Shown: piece after piece, positions 60,689-64,000 of the stretch
How positions within the stretch are numbered: the first letter of the stretch is position 1
Layout of the letters: the number at the start of each line of letters is the position of its first letter
Assembly: GCA_013350335.1 (NCBI GenBank)
Contig: CM023540.1
Coordinates: forward strand, 248,001 to 312,000
DNA: 64,000 bases
Source: Chimonanthus salicifolius
Taxonomy: Eukaryota; Streptophyta; Magnoliopsida; Laurales; Calycanthaceae
Reading direction: 5' to 3'
Position numbers and translations under genes: made by a program
The notes under the pieces: model-generated
Databases searched by the model: none
Told to the model about the DNA's origin: nothing
The model's input: the letters and a program-made list of their open reading frames with translations, nothing else

Positions 60689-63352
60689 TGTTAAATCTCG
60701 CAAGCACATGAACCATTCATAGTACAGTGATTGAGTGCGAGGTCGAACCCAAAGGAAACATTCAAAATATATGAAATTTAAAATACATATGCTTCAACTT
60801 TTATGTTTCTTAGAAAACCAAGATTCATAATTAAATCTAGGAGAGAAAATCAATTTTAATCTTTAAAAATATATCTCGAAGATAAGTAAGTCTTTATTCA
60901 AATAAATAGATCTACAATTTTAGAGCATTGATTAAAAGTAATTAAAATAGTATTTTAATTAAGAATTTATAAACAATCTCATCTCACATCCAAATTCACA
61001 AATCTAGATCTAATTAAATTTAATCCTAACTAGTTAATCAAGTTGTTAGGGGGGTTTTAAATACATGAAATAGATACATTTTAAAAGAATTAAAGATTAA
61101 AAAAAAACTAAAAAACGACAATCAAGTGAAATAAAATAAACATGAAAAGTAAATCGGCAAGGAAAATAAATGACGGAAATAAAAACGCAGTAACGTAAAA
61201 GGTTATTGTTTGGAAAAGACCGTTCATCGCTAAAAATATTGAAATAAACAAATGACCTAGATTTGAAATTCACGTAAAGATCTAAGTTCCAATTCATGTT
61301 TATTATCAATGTTAAAATCATAAGCTTTAAATTATAAAACCAAACCTTAGTAACTTAGATCTAGCAATCTTAACCTAAGTCCTAACTATTTCATGTCCAA
61401 TTAAATAAATAAAGCATACAATCTTAAAATCAAACCAAAGACAATCATAAAAGGAATTAAGAAATTGGATGTTTAAGATTCTAAACGGGTTGTCCTTTGA
61501 TTATTTATTGGAAAAATTAATACAGGATTGATTGAATACAAGATATGTGGAAATTGAAATTACAAAAGAAACTCATTTGTGAAATTTGAATTCTCTATGT
61601 ATCTTTGAGTCTTCTCTTGGTCTTCTCTTCAATCCATTGGTCCTCTTTCGCTCCAAAGTCAAATTCGAGTTTGGTATGTATGTTACTGGGCTATTTATAG
61701 GACTTGGGATTGAATGTATGGCTAGGATCAAATTTAGGTTTAATGGGTGAAAGGTTGAGATTTAATCTAACTTATGGTGGATGTCTTGGAGTAAAAGATA
61801 GAAAACTATAGTTGCTAGTGCTATGATCGAATTTTAGTGGCTTGGGATCCAATCTAGCTTGGTGGCTAAGCAATGAAGGAGAAGAAATTGGGATTTAGGA
61901 TTTGCTTTGTGATTTTTGAATTTGCTATGTGGCTTAGGGTTTTGGGTTGTGCAATGATAGATTAATAGATGGGATTAAATGGATGGATGAATGAATGGAT
62001 GAGATGTTGAGATGATGAGGTGGAGGGTTGACTATGGAATTAGAATGGGATAGGAAGGAGATATGCAAAAATCGTGTGTGACATGGTGGATTGGGATGAT
62101 GAGGTGTGTAGGGATCCTAGGAGTGTATTTGGATAGATTTAGGTCTAAGTGCATAGAGAAGATTTAGGTGCTAAAATTATGTGGACTGTGTATTGGATGG
62201 ATAGAGGGGTGACAAGGCATGGGCGATGGAGGCTACCTTGAGCTTCAAGTTGTTCTAACTTAGGGTTTGGTGAATAGATGGCTAAGATTGGTTTGCGTTA
62301 AATCTAATGGTTCTATATATAAATGGTAGGTATCTAATGGAGGGTCTGAGTTTAAAGGTGGAGATGAATAAATGATATGATGAATAGCCTAGATATAATG
62401 CAAATTATGTATGTGATGGATGAATGTGGAGGCTCTTGGGTTTTTCTAATGATGTGGTTGGTTGTGATGAAATGTCCTAAGTTCTAATGGCTATGATGCA
62501 TGATGGATGATCTAAGTGGATGGATGGACAGATGGTGCATAGATGATCTTAATCCTAAGGTTAATCTATATGATGAATGGTTTGGATGTCCTAAATCTAA
62601 TCATGATGCATGAACAGGTTGGATTGACTAAGTGGATCTAGGGTATGATGATATGAAATGTATGGGATAAATGAGAGGCATGAAGTGAATGGTTTGGATT
62701 GGTTGATTGGGTTAATGGAGGGTGTGGATGGGAGGTTGGAAATTGGATGGTTAAGATTGGTTGGGTAAAATGGGTCATGGATATGGACTTAGGGTTGGTA
62801 AACTTGGATTTGAACCTGAAGCATTGGATCTTTAAATTGGACTTGGACTTGGATTGAAGTCTTGGACTTAAAGTTGCTGGGCATGAATTCACTCTGGCTT
62901 GACCCACATTGGGAAATGCGCCTGAAGTGCTTGGCCTGGCCCAGTGTCTGGCATTTGGATCAAAGCTTGACCCAATTGCAGTGGATCTTTAGCCCTTAGA
63001 TCTTGATTTCAACTCTTGGCCTCTTAATCGTAGACTTTGATTTTAAAATTAAATAATTAATCAACACCACTAAAATTCTAAATATTTAATAAATCAATAC
63101 TCTCATAAATGGATCCAAATTATCCAATTTACATTAAAAACCCTAAAGTGGCATGAATTAATTATGAAATTCTAAACTTTCCATTTTAAGCTCTCTTCTA
63201 GCAATTATCCACTGTTTTATGCATGAATCCTGTTTTTCTATCTTTTTATCTACAAAACTAGGGAAAACCATTAAGCGTATCTTTTATATACAAAATCAAG
63301 GCTAACTTAATCATAATTAAAGGGTAAAAATGTAAGATTTTTAGAGTCAACA
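60689..63352 (-). mobile_element. 3' LTR of a minus-strand Tat/Athila-like gypsy element
   Basis: TGTTAAATCTCG...TTAGAGTCAACA on the plus strand, about 2.66 kb. Read on the minus strand it ends with the GGGTTCGACCTCGCACTC stretch typical of this lineage. A purine tract (AAGTATAGAGGAA) precedes it in sense at 63353-63368. The segment 61930-62760 is a low-complexity GGATG/ATGG-rich stretch. No coding sequence. Confidence 0.65.
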
Positions 63353-64000
63353 AATTCCTCTATACTTAGATTTTGCTAGTCATCGAACAAAAATTTAAAA
63401 TAAGAACCTAAGTCTAAAAATCTAAAATCTAAAAATCCTAAACTTAACCTAATACTAATTTAAAGTTTTATTTTTACAGGACTTAACCTAGACCTAAAAA
63501 CTAACTTTAAATCTAAAAACTACACCACTTTCGCTAGCACTCTCGATTGCATTTAGCGTTTGCAACAAGTCTTTAAACCCCTAGGTTACTCCTAGTGGAC
63601 GAGTGATAGTCTCGTGATGGCTTGCAGTGATGATACCCACAAACATCCAATTTTGTATAGTCTTAGTTTTAGATTCAGTAAAAACAAGTTCATAAAAATC
63701 TAGACATCATACGATTCCAAAATTTATTTTATCAGACTTATACGAAGTGTAGTGTGTGCTTAACCAATATTAAAAATAGTTTTCTTTTTCAAATAGACAC
63801 AAGTTTTGTAACCAACATCAGAAGATGCGCTTTGACTTCAAACCTTACTAGATATCTCTCAGAAAGATTAACGCTCAGAGGTTGGGTTATTTTCTCTCAA
63901 ATGTATATGTGAGTGGAGTTTGTGTATTCAAATTCAAAATTTCTCACATATGTTTAAGAAAGACGGCATATGACAAAGAAAATAATTATTGGATCTCATG
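63353..64000 (-). mobile_element. 3' internal region of the minus-strand Tat/Athila-like element
   Basis: The polypurine tract next to the LTR, then on the minus strand GACTAGCAAAATC and GGGGTTTAAAGACTTGTTGC...GAGAGTGCTAGCGAA, which match 23104-23258. The element continues beyond the window. Confidence 0.6.

Overview
This is plant nuclear DNA made almost wholly of LTR retrotransposons. The evidence is tRNA-iMet primer sites (TGGTATCAGAGC), polypurine tracts, TG...CA long terminal repeats (LTRs) with 5-bp target duplications, copia UBN2-type gag, and Ty3/gypsy gag, protease and reverse transcriptase. I see no host protein gene, tRNA, rRNA or CRISPR array. The density, nesting and 2-4 kb solo LTRs point to a repeat-rich region of a large angiosperm-type genome. 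I cannot name the species.

Layout. 1-4654: a copia element on the minus strand (LTR, primer site, decayed gag, no pol). 4655-15459 and 19738-23103: a 14-kb head-to-tail array of about 36 copies of a miniature LTR element (TRIM). The LTR is 340 bp, the internal domain about 107 bp, and the LTR carries a snRNA-like promoter. A 4.2-kb solo LTR whose own first 62 bp are appended in inverted form (15460-19732) splits the array. 23104-31228: the 3' end and LTR of a Tat/Athila-like gypsy element, invaded by solo LTR A (25673-31135), which is itself invaded by solo LTR B (26327-28519). 31229-35859: decayed gypsy-type sequence hit by solo LTR C (31505-34708), ending in a polypurine tract. 35860-45397: one gypsy LTR split by a Sirevirus-like copia element (37372-43978) that has gag and an accessory ORF but no pol. 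45398-52978: two partial, tandem copies of the gypsy coding domain, the first split by a 3.15-kb solo LTR (46213-49365). 52979-56548: mixed LTR fragments. 56549-60688: the 3' half of a second Sirevirus-like copy. 60689-64000: a second Tat/Athila-like LTR, on the minus strand.

No coding region is intact, so the window is a record of insertion, LTR-LTR recombination and decay. Three points stand out. (1) The TRIM array has recurrent LTR-LTR junctions with a constant 3-nt spacer, and a promoter with U6-type (Pol III) geometry. (2) Six unrelated LTR families each carry clusters of short dyad-symmetric motifs. (3) An acidic, coiled-coil accessory ORF of about 190 codons is shared by two copia copies.
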